Below, one piece after another: positions 23,115 to 30,810 of a stretch of DNA of 39,826 bases. The stretch comes from Candidatus Iainarchaeum sp. GTDB lineage: Archaea; Iainarchaeota; Iainarchaeia; Iainarchaeales; Iainarchaeaceae. A program made the position numbers and the translations under genes. Each line of letters opens with the position of its first letter. The first letter of the stretch is position 1. The stretch covers positions 91,262 to 131,087 of the forward strand of contig JACQPB010000034.1 in assembly GCA_016202305.1 (NCBI GenBank). Reading direction: 5' to 3'. The notes below the pieces were generated by a model that saw only the letters and a list, made by a program, of their open reading frames with translations, searched no databases and had not been told where the DNA came from.

Positions 23115-23831
23115 ATGAAACCAAAAGCACAAGGTGCTCTCGAATACCTCCTTTTGATTGGCGGGGCAGTGGTAGTCGGCTCGATAGTGATAGTGCTCCT
23201 GCTAGGCTCTGCAAGTTCCGGGAAAACTTCTGCGATGTCAAGACTTGATTTGATTGAACAGAAGAAGGCTGAAGCGGGGGCGAATTTGAGCGGGCTTATC
23301 CTGAACGGTTTTTTCGAGCAGGGGTCAGGTACAGGTGCTACAGACTGGCCTTCGGATACTACTTGTGGCGATTTGTGCTTTTACCGCAGAAACGATCCCG
23401 GCTATTCAATCCCTGGCGCAGGGTACAGCTGGTATATGTTCTCGCCTGCCGGAAGCGGCTGGGACAACACGATGCAACAGAGGGTTAGCGGCATAAATCA
23501 GCCTTCAAAAACATTTAATCTCGAGTTCAAATACCTTTGCAGGACTGCAACATCCCCAAATGGCCTTGGCTGGATCATGCGCTTTAGGGACCACGCAAGG
23601 CCGTGCTGCGAAGATGTTTATTCCACTTCTGGCATTGCAACAAAATCCGACGGTTCGACGGAAACAAAAAGTATGACCAATTTCCTTTGCGCGGCAAATG
23701 AATCCGGGACATTCAGGGTCACCCTTACGACCCTTGCCAATGCGGGAAGTGATTACTATTGGGATTTGTGGGCTTATTCTGGTCACAGTTCAAATCAGGA
23801 GCTTATTGTGGACAACTTCAAGGTCAGCTGA
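23115..23831 (+). CDS. pilin with class III signal and carbohydrate-binding-like ectodomain
   Basis: 238 residues. 'KPKAQGALEYLLLIGGAVVV' has Gln+1 and Glu+5 (cleavage after Lys-Ala). After the helix and a Ser/Lys-rich linker, the ectodomain begins 'GLILNGFFEQGSGTG' and ends 'NQELIVDNFKVS', bracketing Trp/Tyr-rich strands in a CBM4/9-like jelly-roll layout; six cysteines are spread through it. TTTAATTA about 28 bp upstream indicates a leaderless mRNA. It is divergent from the ATPase operon across the repeat array and resembles the pilin at 15828 in design, though the ectodomains are not closely similar by eye. Confidence 0.78.
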   Translation: MKPKAQGALEYLLLIGGAVVVGSIVIVLLLGSASSGKTSAMSRLDLIEQKKAEAGANLSGLILNGFFEQGSGTGATDWPSDTTCGDLCFYRRNDPGYSIPGAGYSWYMFSPAGSGWDNTMQQRVSGINQPSKTFNLEFKYLCRTATSPNGLGWIMRFRDHARPCCEDVYSTSGIATKSDGSTETKSMTNFLCAANESGTFRVTLTTLANAGSDYYWDLWAYSGHSSNQELIVDNFKVS

Positions 23832-23840
23832 TTTAGTGGG

Positions 23841-25751
23841 TTATTTCCTTTCCCTTATCTGTGCAAGGGTCCTTTTTACAAATTCCTCGGTCTTAACACC
23901 GAACTCGACCTTGTTGTCCCGCGACCTCACCGCAACGGTGCCTGCCTGTTCCTCTTTCTCGCCCACGTTCACGATGAACGGCACCTTCCGGCCCTGCGCC
24001 TCGCGCACCTTGTACCCCACTGTTTCGGGGCGCACGTCAAGTTCGCTCCTTATTCCGGAGGCGGAAAGCTCGGAATGCACCTTCCCGGCATAGGATGCAT
24101 ACTTCTCGCTCACGGAAATGACCTTCACCTGCACCGGCGCGAGCCAGAGCGGGAAAGCCCCTGCGTAGTGCTCAATCAGTATCGCCATGAAACGCTCAAG
24201 CGCGCCGAATATTGCGCGGTGAATCATCACCGGCGGCCTTTCCTTGTCGTCTTTTCCTGTGTATGCCAGGCCGAATTTTTGCGGCATCTGGAAATCAAGC
24301 TGCACCGTGGCAAGCTGCCATCTCCTCCCCAGAGAATCGCGTATGTGGAAGTCTATTTTCGGGCCGTAGAATGCGCCGTCACCGGCATTGATTTTGTATT
24401 CCACTCCAGTAGAATCAAGCGCGTTTTTGAGGGCGCTTTCCGCATTCTGCCAGTCGTCGTCCGAGCCCATGGAATTTTCCGGCCTTGTGCTCAGTTCAAC
24501 CGAGTATTCAAACCCGAAAGTCCTGTAATAGTAATCTACCAGCTCGATGGTGCCCTTGACTTCCTGGCCAATCTGTTCCGGGGTGCAGAATATGTGCGCA
24601 TCGTCCTGCGTGAACTTCCTCACTCGCAAAAGCCCGTTGAGCACTCCTGAGAGTTCGTGGCGGTGCACCATTCCGAACTCGGACATCCTTATGGGAAGTT
24701 CCCTGTATGAGTGCTTGGAATCGGCGTAAATGAGCGTGTGGCCGGGGCAGTTCATAGGCTTTACCGCATATTCCTCGCCATCGATGTTCGTGAAGTACAT
24801 GTTCTCGCGGTAATGCTCCCAGTGCCCGCTCTTCAGCCAGAGGCCCTTTTTCATTATGAGCGGGGTAATGACTTCGATGTAGCCGCGCTTTCCCTGCTCT
24901 TCGCGCGCGAACTTTATGAGTTCGTTCCATATTGCGGTTCCGTTCTTATGGAAGAACGCTGTTCCAGGAGCTTCCTGCTGCATCGAGAACAAGTCTAGCT
25001 CCTTTCCCAGGCGCAGATGGCCGCGCTTTTCCGCCTCTTCCTTCTGCTTCACCCATTGCTCGAGCATCGCCGCCTTGGGAAACGCAATTCCGTAAATGCG
25101 CTGCAGTGACTCGCGCTTCGCGTCCCCGCGCCAGTAAGCGGAGGAAACCTTCAGGAGTTTTACCGCGCCGATTTTCCCGGTGTCGGATACATGGCCGCCC
25201 TTGCAGAGGTCCGTGAATTTTCCCTGCTTGTAAAGGGTTATGGTCTTTCCCGCGCCCGCGAATTCCTCTATGAGCTCCTGCTTGAAGCTGTTCCACCCGA
25301 ATTCCGCGAGCGCCTTTTTCTTGTCCACGACCTCGCGCACGATGGTCTTCTTCTCATGCAGTATCTCGTCCATCCTCTTCTCTATTTTAGCCAGGTCATC
25401 CGGAGTGAAAGGCCTTTCCACGAAAAAATCCTGGTAAAATCCCTCGTCTACCGGCGGCCCTATTGTATTCTTCGCATCCTTGTAAAGCGAGGTCACGGCC
25501 TCGGCAAGCACGTGCGCGCCTGTGTGCCACATGCTCTTCTTCCCATCCTCGTCATCCCATGTGAGGATGCGGAACTTTCCGCCTTCCTCAATCGGCAGGT
25601 CGAGCTCAATCACGCGCTCGCCGAGCTTCGCCGACAGTGCGTCCTTCGCGAGGCGCTGGCCTATGCCTGCCGCAATCTCCTGCGCGGTTATGCCTTTCGG
25701 GAACTCCTTCCTTGTCCCGTCTGGGAATTCGAGTGTGATTTTTCCTGCCAT
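23841..25751 (-). CDS. thrS: threonyl-tRNA synthetase, bacterial type
   Basis: 636 residues from ATG 25751. Order: TGS domain (about 1-65, 'ITLEFPDGTRKEFPKGITAQ'), second domain with the editing His motif 'HTGAHVLAEAV' and 'KFTDLCKGGHV', class II catalytic core with 'AVKPMNCPGHTLIY', motif 2 'RMSEFGMVHRHELSG' and motif 3 'PVMIHRAIFGALERF', and the C-terminal anticodon-binding domain. Most archaea have a ThrRS with an N-terminal D-aminoacyl-deacylase-like editing domain instead, so this form suggests transfer from bacteria. ATG 25751 places the TGS domain at the N-terminus; a longer frame to 25841 lacks support. Confidence 0.96.
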   Translation of the reverse strand: MAGKITLEFPDGTRKEFPKGITAQEIAAGIGQRLAKDALSAKLGERVIELDLPIEEGGKFRILTWDDEDGKKSMWHTGAHVLAEAVTSLYKDAKNTIGPPVDEGFYQDFFVERPFTPDDLAKIEKRMDEILHEKKTIVREVVDKKKALAEFGWNSFKQELIEEFAGAGKTITLYKQGKFTDLCKGGHVSDTGKIGAVKLLKVSSAYWRGDAKRESLQRIYGIAFPKAAMLEQWVKQKEEAEKRGHLRLGKELDLFSMQQEAPGTAFFHKNGTAIWNELIKFAREEQGKRGYIEVITPLIMKKGLWLKSGHWEHYRENMYFTNIDGEEYAVKPMNCPGHTLIYADSKHSYRELPIRMSEFGMVHRHELSGVLNGLLRVRKFTQDDAHIFCTPEQIGQEVKGTIELVDYYYRTFGFEYSVELSTRPENSMGSDDDWQNAESALKNALDSTGVEYKINAGDGAFYGPKIDFHIRDSLGRRWQLATVQLDFQMPQKFGLAYTGKDDKERPPVMIHRAIFGALERFMAILIEHYAGAFPLWLAPVQVKVISVSEKYASYAGKVHSELSASGIRSELDVRPETVGYKVREAQGRKVPFIVNVGEKEEQAGTVAVRSRDNKVEFGVKTEEFVKRTLAQIRERK

Positions 25752-25829
25752 GGCAATTACATTAATATTTGGGGCGGGAAGCAATAAAAACGCTTTCACA
25801 TCTGCTTGTTTATAAGTGTTGGTGGGTTT

Positions 25830-26513
25830 ATGAGGAAGCATCGCACTAGCAAACGAAAGGTTGTGAGGAATGTTGCCAGGGCTACACGCAGTTACGCTTA
25901 TCTCTCCTCAGAAGAGGCAAAATTGGGCGCAACCCCGGCTGTTTCCAGGTTCGCCCAGCTTCCCAGTCCGCACAATTTGCTTGCCCTGCTGAATGAAAGG
26001 CTTGCCGAGCACTCGATTGTCGAGGAAGCCAGCCACTGGATGAAGGTCTGCCCTTTCACGTACATTTCCGGCCAGGAAATACCGGAGCCGGCAAGGCGCG
26101 GAATGGCGCACTTCCTCATCGCAAATGAAATCCGCAAATCCGGCCTCGCACCACCTCAGTCCAGGGTGCTGGTTTCATTGCTCGGGTTCCTTGAGGAGGG
26201 AGATAACCTTGACTGGGTTGTGCACACCGCAAAACTTATTCGCAACGGAATCAGTCCGGAGGAGGATGCAAAAATGGCGAAATTTCGCAGGTTCATGCGC
26301 CAGTTAGGCGCTCCTGAGGATATGGCGCATATTGCAGAACATTCCCGTAAAATGAAGTTGGCGACACAATCCGACAAAGTGAATAATGTAGCGACGCTCA
26401 AGGCATTCAGTGCGGGTATGGGCCTTGGCCACATAGTCGCGCGTGGGGGCGGATATGCGGAAAGGCTCCTGAACGAGGTTGCGGAAGCAGTGGATATATA
26501 TTCACGTAAATAG
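25830..26513 (+). CDS. hypothetical protein
   Basis: 227 residues from ATG 25830 (GGTGGG four bases upstream). The N-terminus is strongly basic ('MRKHRTSKRKVVRNVARATR'), the remainder predominantly helical and soluble with alternating charge ('GISPEEDAKMAKFRRFMRQL') and a Gly-rich segment 'GMGLGHIVARGGGYAERLL' near the C-terminus. A basic tail followed by helices would suit nucleic-acid binding, but I see no known motif. It diverges from thrS with 78 bp between starts; TTTATAAG at 25809-25816 lies in the shared promoter region. Confidence 0.65.
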   Translation: MRKHRTSKRKVVRNVARATRSYAYLSSEEAKLGATPAVSRFAQLPSPHNLLALLNERLAEHSIVEEASHWMKVCPFTYISGQEIPEPARRGMAHFLIANEIRKSGLAPPQSRVLVSLLGFLEEGDNLDWVVHTAKLIRNGISPEEDAKMAKFRRFMRQLGAPEDMAHIAEHSRKMKLATQSDKVNNVATLKAFSAGMGLGHIVARGGGYAERLLNEVAEAVDIYSRK

Positions 26514-26541
26514 GGGCCATGCATTTTATTCGCACCGGCGC

Positions 26542-27051
26542 CTATCGGCCTTCCTTCCTCTTCCGGCGAATCATTTGCTCAACACGTTTCAAGTAATCTC
26601 TCGCATCGCCAAGTTTGAGAACTGCGGTGTGCAATTCGCCGCTGGAATCATTTTTTAGCAAACCCCGGGCTTTTTCGATACTTTGTTTCCCAAGAATTTC
26701 CTCTATTTCCTCAGGCGTATATCTATTTCTTTTCAGAAGCTGCTCAATGCTTTGCATTTCTTCCAAAACAATCTTTTTCTGGTTTATCAAGGCTCTCTGT
26801 AGCTCGGGCAATTTCCTAAAAGAGTCAGCCCCCGAAATTCTCTGCAGCCTTTTGTAGTCAAAATGCCTTCTCTCCCGAGGAGTTGTCCCAATAACCTCAG
26901 GAAACGGAAGCCGTGTGCCTCCAATAAGGCGAATCAGCCCTACTCCGTCTTCCAAATTTTTCTTCGCCACCTTCAGGTTGGCAATTCTCTTTGCGCGGTA
27001 ATCGAGTTCCGCCCCGAATTCTCCGGTATTCCGTGTTTTAAGTCTGGCCAT
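26542..27051 (-). CDS. hypothetical helical protein
   Basis: 169 residues from ATG 27051, chosen because TTTAATTATT (27071-27080) lies 25 bp upstream; ATG 27063 is inside that promoter spacing. The protein is soluble, highly charged and mostly helical with coiled-coil-like stretches ('LINQKKIVLEEMQSIEQLLK' and 'LKRVEQMIRRKRKEGR' at the end). No catalytic motif or family is recognised. It converges on the 227-residue hypothetical gene. Confidence 0.6.
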   Translation of the reverse strand: MARLKTRNTGEFGAELDYRAKRIANLKVAKKNLEDGVGLIRLIGGTRLPFPEVIGTTPRERRHFDYKRLQRISGADSFRKLPELQRALINQKKIVLEEMQSIEQLLKRNRYTPEEIEEILGKQSIEKARGLLKNDSSGELHTAVLKLGDARDYLKRVEQMIRRKRKEGR

Positions 27052-27120
27052 GCTATATATCATGTTGTTGAATAATTAAAACTTTAGCCAACCCGCACCG
27101 GCAACGAGGTCTCCTCTGGC

Positions 27121-27128
27121 TTATAAAC
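27121..27128 (+). promoter_or_regulatory. TATA box upstream of nreA region
   Basis: TTATAAAC lies about 25 bp before the ATG at 27150, so transcription should begin at or next to that ATG, well upstream of the nreA coding start. This implies a transcribed leader of roughly 90-160 bases. Confidence 0.5.
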
Positions 27129-27149
27129 GGGTGCATTCTAACTAATTTC

Positions 27150-27254
27150 ATGGGCAGGGAACCTGCCCTTGCAAGAGAATCGCCCTCTACCCTTGTAAGG
27201 CAAGGCAGTTCGATGAAGCAAGAAACCACGGCGCTGCAGTGGCTGCTGTCCTAA
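27150..27254 (+). other. Leader of nreA: possible 34-codon leaderless ORF with 5' hairpin
   Basis: An ATG at 27150, correctly placed for a leaderless start, opens a 34-codon frame ending TAA at 27254. Its first codons contain a perfect 7-bp inverted repeat, GGGCAGG-GAA-CCTGCCC (27152-27168). The peptide has no recognisable features and is in a different frame from nreA. It may be a regulatory leader peptide, a small RNA region, or simply untranslated leader. Confidence 0.25.
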
Positions 27255-27310
27255 AGGGCGTGGCCATTTCAGCGGTTGGTAGTTCACATACTCTGAACAA
27301 AGAGTTGTCT

Positions 27311-28594
27311 ATGAGGCTTCATATGCAGGAATCAGGGCCGAAAGGGGGCGGTTTTGTAAAGCCCTCCCCAGAGGTCTGCGTGCGCTGCAAGGGGCGCTTG
27401 TGGTGCGGGCCTAAGTGCTTTATCCTCGAGCGCTTCGAGAGGCGGCGGGCCGCGGTGAACACAGTTGACGGCAAGAGCCTCCAGAGCCATTCGCCGCCAG
27501 GCGTATTCGTCTCGTGGCACGGCTACCCAAAAGTCAGCCTCTCGCCCATGGCCCCGGTGCTCGAGCAGGGCGATGTGTGGCTCTCGGACGACACTGACAA
27601 GTGGTTCGGGCTTCCGGCCGAAAAGATAATCGCGTTCCGCGAGAACCTTGTGCGCGGAAACATTCCCGTAAACGTTTCAAGTGCTTCAGACCCGGATTAC
27701 AGGGTTTCGGAAATACAGGAAACGCTCATGGCTGCGAGGCCTGTCGGCATAGATATGCAGCTTGACGGCAGGCCGACCATACGCGGCGCATCATTCTCGG
27801 ACTTCCACGCGCCCATGGGGCCGCAGGCTGGGCTGCGGAAATTCTCCATGACTGAAAACCCAAAAGTGAACCGGAAAATAGATTATTATTACTCGGACAC
27901 TGACGCGAAGTCGATGGACGCGATGATAGCGCTCTACAAGGCCAGTGTCGGCGTGAACCAGCTGCACAAAATCCTCAGTGCAGGGATGCTCGGCGTGGGA
28001 AAGAACCGCAAATTTGTCCCGACGAGATGGTCGATCACTGCGATTGACAGCAACCTTTCAGAGCATTTCATTGAGGAGGAAATATGGTATTTCCCGCAAC
28101 TTTCCGAGGTTCAGGTCTTCCAGTCTAATTATCTGGAAAATTATTTTTACATACTCCTCCTTCCGCGCGAATGGGGTTACGAACTCATGGAAGTCTACAG
28201 GCCCGGCGCTTCATGGAACCTAGAGTCGAAGGAGCCGACTTTCATGGCAGACCACGAATTCCATGAAGGGCGCAGGTCATATGCCGACAACACGGCCGGA
28301 GGGTATTACGCAGTCCGGATAGCAGTCGCGGAGTACCTCATGCAAGCGCGCAGGCAGGCCACGGCAATAGTGTTCCGGGAGATAGGCGATTCGGGAACGC
28401 CAAGCTTGGGCGTCTGGAAGTGCAGGGAATGCGTGAGGGACGCGATGAAACGCAAGCCGCTTGAATTCTCCGATTTGAATCTGGCAGTGAAATACCTTGA
28501 AACGAAGCTAACTATTCCAATGCAACACTGGAAAAAGAAGTCAGCGATTCTGGACAATATTCTGAAGCAGAGAAGGATAAGTGATTTTATTTAA
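27311..28594 (+). CDS. nreA: NreA-family DNA repair protein (PCNA-interacting)
   Basis: About 427 residues from ATG 27311; the frame is open to GTG 27239 and the true start is uncertain. The zinc-binding N-terminus 'CVRCKGRLWCGPKC' starts close to the chosen Met, as in other archaeal Nre proteins, followed by the conserved core ('GVFVSWHGYPKVSLSPMAP', 'SASDPDYRVSEIQETLMAAR', 'FVPTRWSITAIDSNLSEH'). The C-terminus 'KQRRISDFI' is a PIP-box-like tail for PCNA binding, a known feature of NreA, which acts in DNA damage repair in Haloferax. It converges on the hypothetical gene ending at 28639. Confidence 0.9.
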   Translation: MRLHMQESGPKGGGFVKPSPEVCVRCKGRLWCGPKCFILERFERRRAAVNTVDGKSLQSHSPPGVFVSWHGYPKVSLSPMAPVLEQGDVWLSDDTDKWFGLPAEKIIAFRENLVRGNIPVNVSSASDPDYRVSEIQETLMAARPVGIDMQLDGRPTIRGASFSDFHAPMGPQAGLRKFSMTENPKVNRKIDYYYSDTDAKSMDAMIALYKASVGVNQLHKILSAGMLGVGKNRKFVPTRWSITAIDSNLSEHFIEEEIWYFPQLSEVQVFQSNYLENYFYILLLPREWGYELMEVYRPGASWNLESKEPTFMADHEFHEGRRSYADNTAGGYYAVRIAVAEYLMQARRQATAIVFREIGDSGTPSLGVWKCRECVRDAMKRKPLEFSDLNLAVKYLETKLTIPMQHWKKKSAILDNILKQRRISDFI

Positions 28595-28638
28595 TGGCTC
28601 AAAAATATGGGTGTTTGTCGTTTCGCTTGATCTGCTGC

Positions 28639-29196
28639 TTACTCGTTTTTATATCTCTCCAAATTCGCAAAAATTTTGGCGGTTTCTTCTGCGGCAGAAT
28701 TCCTGTACTTTGTAATGCCATTAGTGTCAGCCAATAAACCAGTCTTGATTCTAGACTCCACGATTTTCCTCAGTATTTTTTCGGCATATCCTGAGTTGAG
28801 TATTGCGGCCAAATCGGATTCGAATTTTCCGCCGGTTCTTTTTTCCGCGAGTTTATGGTAATGTTCGATTTTTGCATTTACTAATTCATTCATCCTCATT
28901 GGGCCATACAATTCTCGGGGAAAGCCAGCTGCCCTCAAGGTTGCCGGGTCTTTCGGGATTCTGTTGGTTTGTAGAATCTCCAAGATGTCCTGCGGGTATC
29001 TGACATTATCTTTCGTTACTCTTCCGTTTGCGTTTAGGATAAACCATTTTACAGTCCTGTTAGCGTGGTCCAAAGACAAGTGTATGCCGTCTTCTTGCCC
29101 AATCACGTGCGTGGGTCTGTGGCGCTCATCCTGCAATTTATCTATAATGTCTCTGGGTATTTTTCCGGTCTTAACAAGGATGCGTCTGGGCGGCAT
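28639..29196 (-). CDS. hypothetical protein
   Basis: 185 residues, soluble and basic at the N-terminus ('MPPRRILVKTGKIPRDIIDK'), then a beta-rich portion ('HLSLDHANRTVKWFILNANG') and a helical C-terminal half ('MRMNELVNAKIEHYHKLAEK'). No family is recognised. It lies 31 bp downstream of rfcS on the same strand and may be co-transcribed with it. Confidence 0.6.
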   Translation of the reverse strand: MPPRRILVKTGKIPRDIIDKLQDERHRPTHVIGQEDGIHLSLDHANRTVKWFILNANGRVTKDNVRYPQDILEILQTNRIPKDPATLRAAGFPRELYGPMRMNELVNAKIEHYHKLAEKRTGGKFESDLAAILNSGYAEKILRKIVESRIKTGLLADTNGITKYRNSAAEETAKIFANLERYKNE

Positions 29197-29227
29197 AGTT
29201 TCAGCTCAAGTATCATTTTCTATCCTT

Positions 29228-30196
29228 TCACTTCTTGTACTTCAGGAATTGCGCCAGCAGGGCCTCCAACTGCACGCGCTCGTTGGCCCCTTCGGCCATC
29301 CGGAAATTGTATTCGCCGATTTTGTCAATCAGCTCGATTTTTGTCCTGCCTGGCACTTCGTTCTCGTCCATTTCGACAAGCTCGCGGTGCATCTGCACAA
29401 TGACGTCCTCGCCGGACATGCCGTACTCGTAAATGAGTTTGTCGAGGAGCGCCCTCGCCTCCAGGAATTTCCCGGATAAGGCAAGCCTCATCATTTCCTT
29501 TATTTCCTCCGGCCTTGCACGCGCGCTCACCTCGTAAATAACCTTGTCGGTAATCTTCTCGCCTACGGATGCCGATGCCTGCAGAACGTTGATCGCCTTC
29601 CTCATGTCGCCCTGGCACACATAAACTATTGCCTTGAGCGCGCTTTCATCAATGCCAACTTTTTCCTTCTTGGCAACGTCGCCCACCCTTTCCTCTATGT
29701 CCTTGGCCGACAGCTGCCCGAACCGGAATATTACGCACCTTGATTGTATGGGCTCGATGATTTTGCTTGAATAATTTGCACTCAAAATAAATCTGCAGGT
29801 TCGCGAGTATCTCTCCATTGTCCTGCGCAGGGCCTGTTGCGCGTCGAACGTAAGGGCGTCGCTCTCGTCCAAAAAGATGATTTTGAATCCCTGGTTGAAC
29901 GCCAGCGTCCGCGCGAAGTTCTTGATTGTGTCGCGGACAACGTCAATGCCGCGGTCATTGCTGGCATTTAACTCCAGAAAGTTTTGCGAAAAGCTGTCCC
30001 CGAAGAATTCCTTCGCAAGCGCCACGGCGCAGCTCGTCTTGCCAATGCCGGCGCCTCCGGCAAAAAGCAGGTTGGGCATGGTATTGTTTTTCACGTAGTT
30101 GGACAGCCGTGAGGTTATTTCCTTCTGGCCAATAACATCCGAAAGCCTTTCAGGCCGGTATTTCTCTATCCATGGGAGTTCTATAGGGCTCGCCAT
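29228..30196 (-). CDS. rfcS: replication factor C small subunit (clamp loader)
   Basis: 322 residues, full length. 'LPWIEKYRPERLSDVIGQ' opens the AAA+ domain; Walker A 'AGGAGIGKTS' (about 46-55), Walker B 'IIFLDESDALT' (Asp110, Glu111), sensor 'ILSANYSSKI', and the Ser-Arg-Cys trans-acting arginine motif 'QSRCVIFRF' (152-154) are intact. The C-terminal collar domain completes it. RfcS with RfcL loads PCNA onto primed DNA. It transcribes from a TATA element shared with the divergent membrane protein gene. Confidence 0.97.
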   Translation of the reverse strand: MASPIELPWIEKYRPERLSDVIGQKEITSRLSNYVKNNTMPNLLFAGGAGIGKTSCAVALAKEFFGDSFSQNFLELNASNDRGIDVVRDTIKNFARTLAFNQGFKIIFLDESDALTFDAQQALRRTMERYSRTCRFILSANYSSKIIEPIQSRCVIFRFGQLSAKDIEERVGDVAKKEKVGIDESALKAIVYVCQGDMRKAINVLQASASVGEKITDKVIYEVSARARPEEIKEMMRLALSGKFLEARALLDKLIYEYGMSGEDVIVQMHRELVEMDENEVPGRTKIELIDKIGEYNFRMAEGANERVQLEALLAQFLKYKK

Positions 30197-30217
30197 GAAA
30201 GTTATGTCTGGGCTAAT

Positions 30218-30228
30218 GGTTATAAACC
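30218..30228. promoter_or_regulatory. Near-palindromic bidirectional TATA element between rfcS and membrane gene
   Basis: GGTTATAAACC reads as a TATA box on both strands (GGTTTATAACC on the minus). It is centred 27 bp from the rfcS ATG and about 33 bp from the plus-strand ATG at 30256. Only 59 bp separate the two start codons, and no other AT-rich box is present, so one element probably serves both directions. Confidence 0.55.
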
Positions 30229-30255
30229 GTTTTGCGGGAATTTCCGTAGGTTCAG

Positions 30256-30783
30256 ATGGCCTCGAAGAATCTCAAGCTGTTGTTCCTTTTTGCGCTGTCA
30301 TATATAGCGATTTTCATCATCAGCAACATTTCCCCCGATTCTTTTGGCTTCAGGAGATGGGTTTTCTCAGGCGACCTCTGGAAGCTCGATTACGAGCTTT
30401 TTCTGGTGCCGGTTTTCGGTTTTTTTGCCATTTATTACCTGGTGCCGTGGCTCAAGCAGGGCCTGGGGTTCGGCGATGTGTTTATTTCGATTTTCCCAAT
30501 AGTATTTACGTTGTTCTCTTACATAGCTTTCACCCTATCGGTTTTCTGGTATTATGCGAGCCAGATATACCTGGCTTACCAAGGGATAGGGTTTCCCGCC
30601 GAAGCAAAATGCTTCCTGTTCCTGTGCTTTGATGTTTCGCCATTCAAGCTTGATTACTGGCAGATTTTCGCGAATTCCCACTTCTTTTACTTTGTGCTTG
30701 CAGGGCTGCTTGGATGGCTTTCATGGCTCGTGCTGGAGCACCTTGAGCTTTCCGAATCAAAGCCTGCTGAAAAAAGCGCTTGA
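30256..30783 (+). CDS. hypothetical multi-pass membrane protein
   Basis: 175 residues with about four hydrophobic segments (roughly 6-24, 45-64, 76-100 and 142-160), rich in Phe and Tyr. A loop between helices 3 and 4 contains two cysteines ('EAKCFLFLCFD'). The tail 'LSESKPAEKSA' is polar. No family is recognised. It precedes mtaB by 27 bp on the same strand and is likely co-transcribed with it. Confidence 0.65.
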   Translation: MASKNLKLLFLFALSYIAIFIISNISPDSFGFRRWVFSGDLWKLDYELFLVPVFGFFAIYYLVPWLKQGLGFGDVFISIFPIVFTLFSYIAFTLSVFWYYASQIYLAYQGIGFPAEAKCFLFLCFDVSPFKLDYWQIFANSHFFYFVLAGLLGWLSWLVLEHLELSESKPAEKSA

Positions 30784-30810
30784 TTTCTTGAACCGTGTCT
30801 TGGTGATGGA

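Noticed and set aside
22862-23248. 128-codon plus-strand frame overlapping the pilin start
   Set aside because: It overlaps the well-supported pilin at 23115 in another frame and has an implausible composition and no start signals.
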